From: Rhodocyclaceae bacterium
GTDB taxonomy: Bacteria > Pseudomonadota > Gammaproteobacteria > Burkholderiales > Rhodocyclaceae
Length of the DNA stretch: 37,562 bases
Direction: 5' to 3'
Assembly (NCBI GenBank): GCA_029982755.1
Contig: JARRBR010000017.1
Coordinates: forward strand, 1-37,562
Shown here: positions 10,774 through 19,011 of the stretch, piece after piece
Numbering within the stretch: position 1 is the first letter of the stretch
How the letters are laid out: each line of letters opens with the position of its first letter
Made by a program: the position numbers and the translations under genes
The notes under the pieces: model-generated
The model's database searches: none
Seen by the model: the letters and a program-made list of their open reading frames with translations, nothing else
What the model was told of the DNA's origin: nothing

Positions 10774-12275
10774 CGTCCGACTCCCCGCGCCTGCCAGCCG
10801 CGCAGGGCCAGGCGCGCCTGCTCCAGATCAGAAAAAGGCAGGCGCTGGCCGAGGATCTCCTGATACGGCTCATGGCCCTTGCCCGCGATCAGCACCACAT
10901 CGTCCGCGCCGGCGTCGGCGATCGCGCGCGCAATGGCCTGCGCACGATCGACCACCTGCTCCGCCGCGGGCCCAGCGCCCGCCGCGATCGCCTCGATGAT
11001 GCGCAAAGGATCCTCCGAGCGCGGATTGTCGCTGGTGATCACCACGCGGTCGGCGAGCGCGCGGGCGATCTCGCCCATCATCGGACGCTTGCCCGGGTCG
11101 CGATCGCCGCCGCAGCCGAACACGCAGACGAGACGTCCGCCGCGCGTATGCACCGTGGCGCGCAAGGCCTCGAGCACCTTGGCAAGGGCATCGGGCGAGT
11201 GCGCGTAATCGATCACGACCAGCGGCTCGCACACCCCGCCGACGAGCTGCATGCGGCCCTGCGGCGGCACCAGGCGCGCGAGCACCGGCGCCAGGCTGTC
11301 GAACTCGAGGCCGCGCGCGAGCAGCGCCGCGGCCACCGCGATCAGGTTGGAGACGTTGAATGGCGCCACCATGCGCACGTTCACGTCGGCCTCCCGCCCC
11401 GCCCAAGCCAGCGTGAAGCGCAGCCCGGCGGGCGCCGCCTGGAGCCGGTCGGCATGCAGCACGCGCGCACCCGGAACGGCGGCGATGTTGGCGCCATGGA
11501 GGGTGCAGGCGATCACCTCCCGCCCTTCGGCCACCAGGCGGCGGGCGAGCGTCAGCCCGTAGGCGTCGTCGATATTGATCACGCTGGTGCGCACCTCGGG
11601 GCGCGCGAACAGCCGCGCCTTGGCCTCGGCATAGGCCTCCATGGTGCCGTGGTAGTCGAGGTGGTCGCGGCTGAGGTTGGTGAATACGGCGACGTCAAAC
11701 TGCACGCCGTTGACCCGCCCCTGGTCGAGCCCGATCGAAGACACCTCCATTGCCGCGCCGCTGGCGCCCGCGGCGCGGAAGCGCGCGAACCAGCGGTGCA
11801 GCTCGAGCGCATCGGGCGTGGTGTTGAGGCCTTCCTCGAGCGCGTCCGGAAAGCCGCAACCGAGCGTGCCGACGATCCCGCAGGGCTCGCCGAGCTCGCC
11901 GAGCGCGCGCGCCAGCATCTGGGTAACCGTGGTCTTGCCGTTGGTGCCGGTCACGCCCGCCACCCACAGCGAGGCAGAGGGGCGTCCGTGGACCTCGTGG
12001 GCAAGATACCCCGCCAGCTCGCGCAGCTGCGCCACCCCGAGGCCGGGCACACCGGCGGGAACGAACTCGAAGCCGTCGCCGCTCTCCCACAGCAAGGCCG
12101 CCGCGCCACGCCCGGCGGCGTCGGCGAGATAGCGCCGACCATCGGTGCGCTGCCCGGGCCAGGCAGCAAACACCGCCCCCGGACCTGCCTTGCGCGAATC
12201 GGCGGTGATGTCCTGCGGCACCACGCCCTGCGCGCGCAGGTGGTCGAGGATCGACTGGGCCTGGAGCGGGCTCAC
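10770..12275 (-). CDS. murE: UDP-MurNAc-dipeptide--meso-DAP ligase
   Basis: 501-residue Mur ligase adding the third residue of the stem peptide. ATP loop [13 protein letters not shown] (108-120), the EVSSIGLDQGRV motif and Lys219 in AEAKARLF (the usual carbamylated lysine) are visible. The acceptor-recognition motif DNPR (416-419) marks specificity for meso-diaminopimelate rather than lysine, so the peptidoglycan should be the Gram-negative DAP type, in line with mpl at 20904. The start is a GTG at 12275 overlapping the ftsI stop (GTGA). The ATG two bases upstream is in another frame (the ftsI Met codon). Confidence 0.96.
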   Translation of the reverse strand: MSPLQAQSILDHLRAQGVVPQDITADSRKAGPGAVFAAWPGQRTDGRRYLADAAGRGAAALLWESGDGFEFVPAGVPGLGVAQLRELAGYLAHEVHGRPSASLWVAGVTGTNGKTTVTQMLARALGELGEPCGIVGTLGCGFPDALEEGLNTTPDALELHRWFARFRAAGASGAAMEVSSIGLDQGRVNGVQFDVAVFTNLSRDHLDYHGTMEAYAEAKARLFARPEVRTSVINIDDAYGLTLARRLVAEGREVIACTLHGANIAAVPGARVLHADRLQAAPAGLRFTLAWAGREADVNVRMVAPFNVSNLIAVAAALLARGLEFDSLAPVLARLVPPQGRMQLVGGVCEPLVVIDYAHSPDALAKVLEALRATVHTRGGRLVCVFGCGGDRDPGKRPMMGEIARALADRVVITSDNPRSEDPLRIIEAIAAGAGPAAEQVVDRAQAIARAIADAGADDVVLIAGKGHEPYQEILGQRLPFSDLEQARLALRGWQARGVGR

Positions 12276-14038
12276 ATGTTCTCCCTGCCGACCGCGCTGC
12301 CTGCCGCCTCGTCCGCGCTGCGGCGGGCGAGTTGCAGCGGCGTGAGCGGAACGTCCGGCGCCACGCCGAGCGAGCGCAGCGTGCCCTCGGTGATGCGCGC
12401 GAACACCGGCGCCGCCACCGCGCCGCCGAAGTACTGGCCGGCGCTGGGCTCGTCGATCATGACCGCGACGACGATGCGCGGATTGGTCGCCGGCGCGAAA
12501 CCGACGAAGGACGACACGTACTTGCGTGCGTAATGCCCGCCTTCGAGCTTGTGCGCAGTGCCGGTCTTGCCGGCCACCGTGTAGCCGGGCACCTGCGCGC
12601 GCGGCGCGGTGCCGCCCGGTCCGGCGGCCATCGCCAGGATGCTGCGCATCTGCTGTGCGGTATGCGCGGAGAAGATGCGCCGGCCCGAGGACGGCGCGCC
12701 CTCGACACGGGTCAGCGACAGCGGCACCAGCTCGCCGTCACGCGCGAACACCATGTACGCGCGCGCCATCTGGATCAGGCTGGTCGAGATGCCATGACCA
12801 TAGGACATGGTGGCCTGCTCGATCGGCCGCCAGCTTTTGGCCGGACGCAGCCGTCCGGAGGTCTCGCCCGGAAAGCCGAGGTTGAGCGGGGTACCGAAGC
12901 CGAGCTGGTCGAAGAGGTGCCACATCTCGTCGGGGCTGAACTGCTGCGCCATCTTGACGGTGCCGATGTTGGACGACTTCTGCACGATCTGGGCCACGGT
13001 CATCATGCCGTGGCGCTTGGTGTCCGAGATCGTCGCCGTGCCGATCGTCATGCGTCCGTTGCCGGTGTCGATCTGGGTGTCGAACTTAACCTTGCCGCGA
13101 TCCATCGCGAGCGCGGCGATAAAGGGCTTCATCACCGAGCCGGGCTCGAAGGCGTCGGTGAATACGCGATTGCGCAGCTGCGCACCGCTGAGGTTGGCGC
13201 GGTTGTTGGGGTTGAAGGTCGGCGCGTTGGCCAGCGCCAGAATCTCGCCGCTGCGCGCATCGAGAACGACCACGGCGCCGGCCTGGGCCTTGTGCTGGTG
13301 CATCGCATCGCGCAGCGCCGACCAGGCGATGTACTGGACCTTGCCGTCGATCGACAGCGCCACGTCCTCGCCGTCGCGCGGCGGACGGATCGCCTCGACG
13401 TCCTCGACGATCTGGCCGCGGCGGTCCTTGATCACGCGCCGCGCCCCAGGGCGGCCGGCCAGGCGCTTGTCGAAGGCGAGCTCGATTCCCTCCTGGCCTT
13501 TGTCCTCGACGTCGGTAAAGCCCAGGATGTGGGCCATCACCTCGCCGCCCGGGTAATAGCGGCGGTATTCCTGCTGCTGGTGGATGCCGGGCAGGCGCAG
13601 GTCGGCGACCTTCTGCGCGACCTCGGGCGGCACCTGGCGCTTGAGGTAGGCGAAGTCACGCCCGGTCGCCAGCTTGGCGTTGAGCTCCTTGACGTCCATC
13701 TCGAGCAGGCGAGCGAGCTCTCGCGCCTGCGCCGGCTCGAGTTGCGCATCGGAGGGAATCGCCCATACCGAACGCACCGGTGTGCTCACCGCCAGGATGT
13801 CGCCCTGGCGGTCCGTGATACGGCCGCGGGTGGCGGGGACCTCGAGCGTGCGCGCATAGCGCGACTCGCCCTTGGCCTGCAGGAAATCGTTATTGACGCC
13901 CTGCAGGTAGAGCGCGCGCCCGGCCAGCGCCAGCGAGCAGCCCATGAGCCCGAGCATCACCACGCGCGCACGCCAGGCCGGCAGTTCGCGCTTGAGCAGT
14001 GGATTGTGGTTGAACGTGACGGCACGCTGTTTCTTCAT
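12272..14038 (-). CDS. ftsI: Septal transpeptidase FtsI (PBP3)
   Basis: 588-residue class B penicillin-binding protein that cross-links septal peptidoglycan in the periplasm, paired with FtsW. A short basic cytoplasmic tail (1-24) precedes one membrane anchor (about 25-45). The pedestal domain follows, with RGRITDRQGDILA (71-83), and then the transpeptidase domain. Active-site motifs are complete: EPGSVMKP with Ser301 and Lys304, SSN at 355-357 and KTGT at 491-494. Length is normal. The ATG at 14038 overlaps the ftsL stop, and the stop overlaps the murE GTG. Confidence 0.97.
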   Translation of the reverse strand: MKKQRAVTFNHNPLLKRELPAWRARVVMLGLMGCSLALAGRALYLQGVNNDFLQAKGESRYARTLEVPATRGRITDRQGDILAVSTPVRSVWAIPSDAQLEPAQARELARLLEMDVKELNAKLATGRDFAYLKRQVPPEVAQKVADLRLPGIHQQQEYRRYYPGGEVMAHILGFTDVEDKGQEGIELAFDKRLAGRPGARRVIKDRRGQIVEDVEAIRPPRDGEDVALSIDGKVQYIAWSALRDAMHQHKAQAGAVVVLDARSGEILALANAPTFNPNNRANLSGAQLRNRVFTDAFEPGSVMKPFIAALAMDRGKVKFDTQIDTGNGRMTIGTATISDTKRHGMMTVAQIVQKSSNIGTVKMAQQFSPDEMWHLFDQLGFGTPLNLGFPGETSGRLRPAKSWRPIEQATMSYGHGISTSLIQMARAYMVFARDGELVPLSLTRVEGAPSSGRRIFSAHTAQQMRSILAMAAGPGGTAPRAQVPGYTVAGKTGTAHKLEGGHYARKYVSSFVGFAPATNPRIVVAVMIDEPSAGQYFGGAVAAPVFARITEGTLRSLGVAPDVPLTPLQLARRSADEAAGSAVGRENM

Positions 14039-14301
14039 GATTGCGGCTCCACGACGAGCACCTGCCCGGCGGGCGGCAGGCGCATGCCGAGTCTTTCCCG
14101 TGCCAGCTTCTCGACCCGGCCGTGGGTGGCCCAGGTGCTTTGTTCGAGCTGAAGCTGGCCCCACTCGACCTCGAGCGCCTGCGCACGCGCTTGCTCGCGT
14201 TCGTATTCGGCATACAGCCGGCGGGCCTGATGCTGCGCGGCGACGACGCCGAGCGCACTGGCGACGACCAGGGCCACGAGGACGGCATCGGCGCGGATCA
14301 T
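14035..14301 (-). CDS. ftsL: Cell division protein FtsL
   Basis: 88-residue bitopic membrane protein; with FtsB and FtsQ it forms the complex that activates FtsWI. An N-terminal hydrophobic segment (about 5-22) is followed by a predicted coiled coil (about 24-60, rich in A, E, Q and R) and a short periplasmic end containing [14 protein letters not shown], the usual FtsL tail. Sequence conservation in this family is poor, so the call leans on size, topology and position between rsmH and ftsI. The ATG overlaps the rsmH stop and its stop overlaps the ftsI ATG. Confidence 0.93.
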   Translation of the reverse strand: MIRADAVLVALVVASALGVVAAQHQARRLYAEYEREQARAQALEVEWGQLQLEQSTWATHGRVEKLARERLGMRLPPAGQVLVVEPQS

Positions 14302-15236
14302 GCCGGCGCCTCCGTGCGTTCGGCCACGCGCATCACCGCGCTGCGTGCGCGCGGGTTGGCGGCGACCTCAAGCTCGCCCGGACGCACCGCCTTGCCGACG
14401 AGTTTCAGGCGCGGCGCGGGCAGATCCGCCGCCCTGATCGGCAGCCGGCGCGGCAGCACCGGCGGGCGCGATTCGTCACGCATGAAGCGTTTCACGATGC
14501 GATCCTCGAGCGAGTGGAAGCTGATCACCGCGAGCCGCCCGCCCGCACGCAGGCGGGACACGCAGACCGGCAGCACGCGCGTCAGCTCCTCGAGTTCCTG
14601 ATTGATGAAAATCCGAAAAGCCTGGAAGGAGCGTGTCGCCGGGTGCTGCCCCGGCTCGCGTGTGCGGACCGCTTTCTCCACGATCGCGGCAAGTTGTCCA
14701 GTGGTTGCGACAACCCCCCCTGTCCGAGCAGTTGCAATCGCCTTTGCAATCGCATGAGCAAACCGTTCCTCTCCATAATCCCTGAGTACCTCCGTGATAT
14801 GACCGACGGAAGCATCCGCCAGCCATTCCGCCACGGTCTGCCCGCGGCTGGTGTCCATGCGCATGTCGAGCGGTGCGTCGAAGCGAAAGCTCATGCCCCG
14901 CGCCGCGTCGTCCAGTTGGGGTGAAGACACCCCCAGATCCAGCAAAACCCCATCTACCGCCGCCACACCTAGGCGCTCGAGCTCCGCGTCGAGCGCGCTG
15001 AACGCCGAATGCACCAGCGTCAGCCGCGGGTCGTTGAGCGCCTCCCCCGCCGCGATCGCCGCCGGATCGCGATCGAACGCGATCAACCGCCCCGCCGGCC
15101 CAAGCCGCTCGAGCACCGCCCGGCTGTGCCCGCCGCGCCCGAAGGTGCCGTCGACATAGATGCCGTCGGCACGGATCGCGAGCGCGTCGACTGCCTCGGC
15201 GAGCAGGACGCTGACGTGCTGGTGTGCCGCACTCAC
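14298..15236 (-). CDS. rsmH: 16S rRNA (cytosine-1402-N4)-methyltransferase
   Basis: 312-residue S-adenosylmethionine-dependent enzyme (MraW) methylating C1402 in the ribosomal decoding centre; rsmI at 18136 adds the 2'-O-methyl on the same nucleotide. N-terminal [15 protein letters not shown] (5-19), SAM motif [15 protein letters not shown] (28-42), [12 protein letters not shown], then the helical insert and the [15 protein letters not shown] and [12 protein letters not shown] signatures. The start is a GTG at 15236 that overlaps the mraZ stop (GTGA). Longer readings enter mraZ in another frame and lack family similarity. Confidence 0.96.
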   Translation of the reverse strand: MSAAHQHVSVLLAEAVDALAIRADGIYVDGTFGRGGHSRAVLERLGPAGRLIAFDRDPAAIAAGEALNDPRLTLVHSAFSALDAELERLGVAAVDGVLLDLGVSSPQLDDAARGMSFRFDAPLDMRMDTSRGQTVAEWLADASVGHITEVLRDYGEERFAHAIAKAIATARTGGVVATTGQLAAIVEKAVRTREPGQHPATRSFQAFRIFINQELEELTRVLPVCVSRLRAGGRLAVISFHSLEDRIVKRFMRDESRPPVLPRRLPIRAADLPAPRLKLVGKAVRPGELEVAANPRARSAVMRVAERTEAPA

Positions 15237-15676
15237 AGCGCCAGGCTCTCGAACCCGGGCGGCAACCCGGTATTGACCAGGTCGAGCATCGCCTCCTGCT
15301 GCTTCTCCCAGCCCTCGTCGGACCAGAGCTCGAAATGCGTGCCCTGCCCGACCAGCCACACCTGCTTGTCGAGCTTGGCGAACTTGCGCAGCGACGGCGC
15401 GACCAGCACGCGACCGGCTGCGTCGAGCGTTTCATCCTGCGCGAAACCCACCAGCAGGCGCTTGAACATCGCCGACTGCCGGTCCAGGCCGGGCGCGGCA
15501 AGCACCTGATCGCGAATCGGAATCCAGGCGGGAACGGGATAGACGAGGCAGCAGCCGTGCGGATGGGCGGTCAGCACGATCTGCCCGTTGTCGACGGCCA
15601 GGGCGTCACGATGCCGGGCAGGTATCGCAAGGCGACCCTTGGCATCGAGATTGAGCGCGGTGGCTCCCTGGAACAT
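15233..15676 (-). CDS. mraZ: Transcriptional regulator MraZ
   Basis: 147-residue DNA-binding protein with two SpoVT/AbrB-type half-domains. Each has the family's DxxGR turn: [17 protein letters not shown] (10-26) and [17 protein letters not shown] (84-100). MraZ forms ring-shaped oligomers and represses its own dcw promoter by binding tandem GTGGG boxes; exactly such boxes lie 36-70 bp upstream. The ATG at 15676 has a strong AGGGGGG ribosome site a few bases upstream. First gene of the operon. Confidence 0.97.
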   Translation of the reverse strand: MFQGATALNLDAKGRLAIPARHRDALAVDNGQIVLTAHPHGCCLVYPVPAWIPIRDQVLAAPGLDRQSAMFKRLLVGFAQDETLDAAGRVLVAPSLRKFAKLDKQVWLVGQGTHFELWSDEGWEKQQEAMLDLVNTGLPPGFESLAL

Positions 15677-15711
15677 CGTCCCCCCTGACGGCACCGGGAA
15701 AGCATCGGAAT

Positions 15712-15746
15712 GACACTTTTCCCCACTTTTTTCCACTTAAACCCAC
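15712..15746 (-). promoter_or_regulatory. MraZ operator: four GTGGG-type boxes
   Basis: On the minus strand the boxes GTGGG (15742-15746), GTGGA (15732-15736), GTGGG (15722-15726) and GTGTC (15712-15716) follow each other with exactly 10 bp between starts, each preceded by an A/T-rich 5-bp spacer. MraZ is known to bind three or more such direct repeats on one face of the helix. The first box overlaps the -10 element and the rest fill the early transcribed region, so binding would block transcription of the whole dcw operon (autorepression). Confidence 0.88.
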
Positions 15747-15773
15747 TCTAGTGGAAAGGCGATCCCGGGTCAA
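15745..15773 (-). promoter_or_regulatory. mraZ/dcw operon promoter (sigma-70 type)
   Basis: Minus-strand -35 TTGACC (15768-15773) and -10 TAGAGT (15745-15750) are separated by 17 bp, close to the sigma-70 consensus. The last two bases of the -10 box are the first two of the distal MraZ box. It lies about 70 bp upstream of the mraZ ATG and is the only clear promoter found for the fourteen-gene cluster. Confidence 0.75.
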
Positions 15774-16026
15774 GGCGGCTCGAGCCAAATGTCGTTGTGA
15801 CACAATGACTTATGGCACGCCGCCGGCGAGGCAATAAATCCTGAAAAATCAAGGACGATGGCAATTCGGGCTCACGCCTTGCGCGAACACGGGCGCGGCG
15901 AAGGCCGAAGTGGGAGAAGGTGGGGAATCGGGCCCGAACCAGGGCTGCAGCCGGACCGCCGGCGGACGGAAACGCGACGCCGGACCGCGGACGAGGGTCC
16001 GCGAGGATGAAACGGTGTGGGGAAGT
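15774..16026. other. Noncoding spacer between rnpB and the mraZ promoter
   Basis: About 250 bp without a supported gene. It holds a 7-bp perfect hairpin at 15986-16003 just downstream of rnpB. Two plus-strand GTGGG boxes with 10-bp spacing lie at 15910-15914 and 15920-15924 and resemble MraZ half-sites. Open frames here overlap the spacer and the rnpB 3' end and show no protein-family similarity. Confidence 0.6.
15986..16003 (-). terminator. Candidate rnpB terminator hairpin
   Basis: Arms CGCGGAC and GTCCGCG are perfectly complementary (7 bp, all but one pair G-C) around a 4-nt loop, starting about 24 bases beyond the likely 3' end of rnpB. There is no clear run of T after it, so it may act as a processing or pause structure rather than a classic terminator. 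Confidence 0.4.
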
Positions 16027-16528
16027 GGGGAAGTTCGCCGATAAGCCGGGTTCTGTCGAATGCCGCCGGCGAGCCGGCGACATCGGGCAGTCATTCCTCT
16101 GGGCGACACGTTACCGTGAAGCTCTAGCAGCCTACCCGGGAGCGACGCGAGCCACGCCGATGCTCCCCTATTTGGCCTTGCCCCGGATGGGGTTTACCGT
16201 GCCAGTCCTGTTGCCAGTCCTGCGGTGGGCTCTTACCCGCCGGCGCTTTCGCACCGGCCCGCGCCGCGCTTGCGCACGCCGCGACACCGTTTCACCCTTG
16301 CCTGTGCCTCCCGCTCCAGCGCTGCTTTCGCAACGTGAAACGCCCTCTTCAGGAGGGAGACCTTACCGCCTCGCGGCGGCCAGGCCCGGACAGCCATCGG
16401 CGGTCTGCTCTCTGTTGCACTTTCCGTCGCCTCACGGCGCCCGGCCGTTAGCCGGCATCCTGCTCTGCGGGGCCCGGACTTTCCTCCACGCGCGACATAG
16501 CGCGCAGCGACTGCCTGGCGAACTTCCC
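16027..16528 (-). ncRNA. rnpB: RNase P RNA (class A), enlarged
   Basis: Catalytic RNA of RNase P, which trims the 5' leader of tRNA precursors. On the minus strand the universal segments occur in order: GGAGGAAAGTCCGGGC (16472-16487), ACAGAGAGCAGACCGCCGAT (about 16396-16415), GGTAAGAGCCCACCGC (about 16222-16237), GGCAAGGCCAAATAGG (about 16169-16184) and the 3' ACAGAACCCGGCTTATCGG (about 16037-16055). The ends pair as a P1 helix (GGAAGTTCGCC with GGCGAACTTCC). The molecule is about 500 nt, against 377 in E. coli. The excess lies mostly between 16234 and 16392, where several extra GNRA-capped hairpins replace the short P12 region. Exact ends are estimated from P1. Confidence 0.96.
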
Positions 16529-16535
16529 GCAGCGG

Positions 16536-16541
16536 ATTATA
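16536..16541 (-). promoter_or_regulatory. rnpB -10 box
   Basis: A perfect minus-strand TATAAT ends about 7 bases before the inferred 5' end of rnpB. No good -35 hexamer is seen at the usual distance (GGACGG is the best candidate). The box lies just after the stop of the upstream lipoprotein gene. Confidence 0.6.
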
Positions 16542-16567
16542 CGCAGGTCGCCGCCCCGCCGTCCGGC

Positions 16568-16999
16568 TCAGTTCGCCGCCGGGGCCGGCACGAAGGCGGG
16601 AGCGCCGTCCTTGAGCACGAAACTGCCGATCAGCCGGCCCGGCGGCTGATTGCCGGGGTTGTCCCAGTCCTGCAGGCGGCACTCCTCGGTACCGGCGAGG
16701 TACCAGCGATTACCCTGATGCAGCGCCCACAAGCCGTCGCCCGCGGCGTAGACCTTCATCTCGACCAGATCCACCGACCCCGGATGAATGCGGACACGCT
16801 TCTGGCACGCTGGCAGGCGCGACACCACCACCGCCTGGCTGAGTTCTCCGTCCCAGAAAAACTTCTGTTCCCGCACCAGGATCAGCGCATGCTGGCTGCC
16901 ATCGATCATGTACGACGTCGCGCTGTTCTCGCAGCCCGCGAGCACCCCCAGCGCCACGGCTGCGGCGAACACGCGCGCCACACGCCCGCCGCGCATCAT
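16568..16999 (-). CDS. Small putative outer-membrane lipoprotein
   Basis: 143-residue protein of unknown function. A basic start ([10 protein letters not shown]) and hydrophobic stretch lead to the lipobox LAGC, so it should be lipidated at the cysteine near residue 18. The mature part is soluble, with two further cysteines (one in LPACQKR, one in EECRLQDW) that could form a disulfide, and ends in an Ala/Pro-rich tail. The ATG at 16999 overlaps the pyrC stop (ATGA), so it is probably translated with pyrC; no functional link to pyrimidine synthesis is evident. I do not recognise a named family. Confidence 0.8.
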   Translation of the reverse strand: MMRGGRVARVFAAAVALGVLAGCENSATSYMIDGSQHALILVREQKFFWDGELSQAVVVSRLPACQKRVRIHPGSVDLVEMKVYAAGDGLWALHQGNRWYLAGTEECRLQDWDNPGNQPPGRLIGSFVLKDGAPAFVPAPAAN

Positions 17000-18045
17000 G
17001 CGCCTGCCCCCGACCCGACCAGCCGCCATGCCACCTGCTCGCCCGCGCGCAGCGGCACCAGCGGGTCGCCACCGAGATAGGGGTAGCTCGCCGGCACGGC
17101 CCAGGACTCGCGGCGCAGCGTGATGGTGTCGGCGTTCGGCGCCAGGCCGTAGAAAGCCGGGCCGTTCAGGCTGGCGAAGGCCTCCAGACGGTCGAGCGCG
17201 CCCGCCGCATCGAAGACCTCCGCATAAAGCTCAATCCCGGCGTGCGCGGTGTAGCAACCGGCGCAACCGCAGGCGTTCTCCTTGGTGCTCTGCGCGTGCG
17301 GCGCGGAGTCGGTTCCGAGGAAGAAGCGCGGATTGCCCGAGGTGACTGCGGACACGAGCGCCTCGCGATGGGTTTCGCGCTTGAGCACCGGCAGGCAGTA
17401 GTGGTGCGGCCGGATGCCGCCAGCGAAGATCGCATTGCGGTTGAGCAGGAGGTGGTGCGCGGTCACCGTCGCCGCCACGTTGGCGCCGGCGGCGCGCACG
17501 AACTGCGCCGCCTCGGCGGTGGTGATGTGCTCGAACACCACCTTCAGCGCGGGAAAGCGCCTCACCAGCGGCGACAGGGTGCGCTCGATGAACACGCGCT
17601 CGCGATCGAACACGTCGACATCGGCCCCAGTGGCCTCGCCATGCACGCACAGGACCATGCCGAGCTTCTCCATGCGCTCGAGCACCGGATAGATCTTGTC
17701 GATCGCGGTCACGCCGGCGTCGGAGTTGGTCGTCGCGCCGGCCGGGTAGAGCTTGCAGGCGACGATGTGGCCGCTGGCGCCGGCGCGGTCGATCTCGTCG
17801 GCCGGCAGATTGTCGGTCAGGTACAGGCTCATCAGCGGCTGGAAGCCGGTGCCGCGCGCGGCAGCGAGGATCCGCTCGCGATAGGCCAGCGCCTGCGCCG
17901 TCGTCGTCACCGGCGGCTTCAGGTTGGGCATGATCAGGGCGCGGCCGAAACGTGCGGCAGTGTGCGGTACCACGGCATCGAGGGCGGCATCGTCGCGCAC
18001 GTGCAGATGCCAGTCGTCCGGGCGGACAAGGGTGATCGTTTGCAT
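16996..18045 (-). CDS. pyrC: Dihydroorotase
   Basis: 349-residue zinc amidohydrolase that cyclises carbamoyl-aspartate to dihydroorotate in pyrimidine synthesis. It is the E. coli PyrC (class II) type by length and sequence. Metal ligands are visible: His13 and His15 in DWHLHVRDD, the carboxylated Lys98 in [16 protein letters not shown], His135 in CVHGEATG, His173 in FEHITT and Asp246 in LGTDSAPH. The ATG at 18045 has a GAGAGGA ribosome site upstream. The gene has its own -10 box and is followed by the overlapping lipoprotein gene. Confidence 0.97.
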   Translation of the reverse strand: MQTITLVRPDDWHLHVRDDAALDAVVPHTAARFGRALIMPNLKPPVTTTAQALAYRERILAAARGTGFQPLMSLYLTDNLPADEIDRAGASGHIVACKLYPAGATTNSDAGVTAIDKIYPVLERMEKLGMVLCVHGEATGADVDVFDRERVFIERTLSPLVRRFPALKVVFEHITTAEAAQFVRAAGANVAATVTAHHLLLNRNAIFAGGIRPHHYCLPVLKRETHREALVSAVTSGNPRFFLGTDSAPHAQSTKENACGCAGCYTAHAGIELYAEVFDAAGALDRLEAFASLNGPAFYGLAPNADTITLRRESWAVPASYPYLGGDPLVPLRAGEQVAWRLVGSGAGA

Positions 18046-18071
18046 GAAGCGGGTCCTCTCTGAAGCCCCGG

Positions 18072-18077
18072 ATTATA
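18072..18077 (-). promoter_or_regulatory. pyrC -10 box
   Basis: A perfect minus-strand TATAAT about 30 bases before the pyrC ATG. No clear -35 hexamer is visible. A short inverted repeat (AGGCG/CGCCT, 18077-18090) touches it and could be the 3' end of rsmI or a regulatory structure. Confidence 0.5.
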
Positions 18078-18135
18078 GGCGCTTACGCCTGCAGCGCGCG
18101 CCTCGGCCCCTCGCCGCGAGACACCCGGAGCGGAC

Positions 18136-19011
18136 TCAATCCTCGTCTCGACGCGCCAGCGCCGCGGCATACAACATCTTGCGCGGCGCACCGGTGATCT
18201 CGGCCGCCAGGCTCGCCGCGGTCTTGACCGGCAGCTCGGCGAGCAGCAGCTCCAGCACGCGCACCGCCTCCGTGTCGAGCCCTTCGCCCGCGGGCGCGCC
18301 AGCCAGCACCAGCACGAACTCGCCGCGCACCCGGTTGGCATCGGCGGCGAACCAGGCCGCGGTGTGGGCGAGCGGCATGCGCACGATCTGCTCGTGGAGC
18401 TTGGTCATCTCGCGCGCAATCAGGAGCTCGCGCTCGCCGCCGAAGACCTCGGCCATGTCGGCCACGCAGTCGAGGATGCGGTGCGGCGCCTCGTAGAACA
18501 CCATCGCCTCGCGCTCGTCGCGCAGCGCGGACAGCGCCGCGCGCCGCGCCCCGCCCTTGGCGGGCAGGAAACCGACGAAGCGGAAGCCGCCCTCGGCGAA
18601 GCCGGACACCGACAGCGCCGCCACCGCGGCGCACGGCCCGGGCAGCGGCACGACCGGATGGCCGGCCGCGCGCACGCGGGCGACCAGGCGCGCTCCGGGA
18701 TCGGACACCGCGGGCGTGCCCGCATCGGTGATCAGCGCCACATGGCGCCCGCCGGCCAGATGCTCGATCAGCTGCCCCGCCGCCGCCTGCTCGTTGTGCT
18801 GGTGCACCGCCATCATGCGCACCTTCAGCCCGTAGGCATCCAGGAGGCGCTGGCTGTGGCGGGTGTCCTCGGCGGCGACCACATCGACCGCGCCGAGCAC
18901 GGCGAGCGCGCGCAGCGTCATGTCATGCAGATTCCCGAGCGGGGTCGCCACCACATACAATGACGGCGTACTGGAAAGCGGACGATCGGGCAGGGAGACG
19001 GTGGCGGGCAT
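18136..19011 (-). CDS. rsmI: 16S rRNA (cytidine-1402-2'-O)-methyltransferase
   Basis: 291-residue tetrapyrrole-methylase-fold enzyme (YraL) that uses SAM to 2'-O-methylate C1402 of 16S rRNA, the nucleotide also modified by RsmH. Signatures: [20 protein letters not shown] near the N-terminus, [12 protein letters not shown], the SAM loop [18 protein letters not shown] and the [13 protein letters not shown] segment. The start is taken at the ATG at 19011, which shares its CATG with the yraN start on the other strand. A further in-frame reading upstream has no family similarity. Confidence 0.95.
   Translation of the reverse strand: MPATVSLPDRPLSSTPSLYVVATPLGNLHDMTLRALAVLGAVDVVAAEDTRHSQRLLDAYGLKVRMMAVHQHNEQAAAGQLIEHLAGGRHVALITDAGTPAVSDPGARLVARVRAAGHPVVPLPGPCAAVAALSVSGFAEGGFRFVGFLPAKGGARRAALSALRDEREAMVFYEAPHRILDCVADMAEVFGGERELLIAREMTKLHEQIVRMPLAHTAAWFAADANRVRGEFVLVLAGAPAGEGLDTEAVRVLELLLAELPVKTAASLAAEITGAPRKMLYAAALARRDED

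Noticed and set aside
15910-16030. Small open frames in the G-rich spacer by rnpB
   Set aside because: They overlap the rnpB 3' end and change character across it; no ribosome site or conserved motif.
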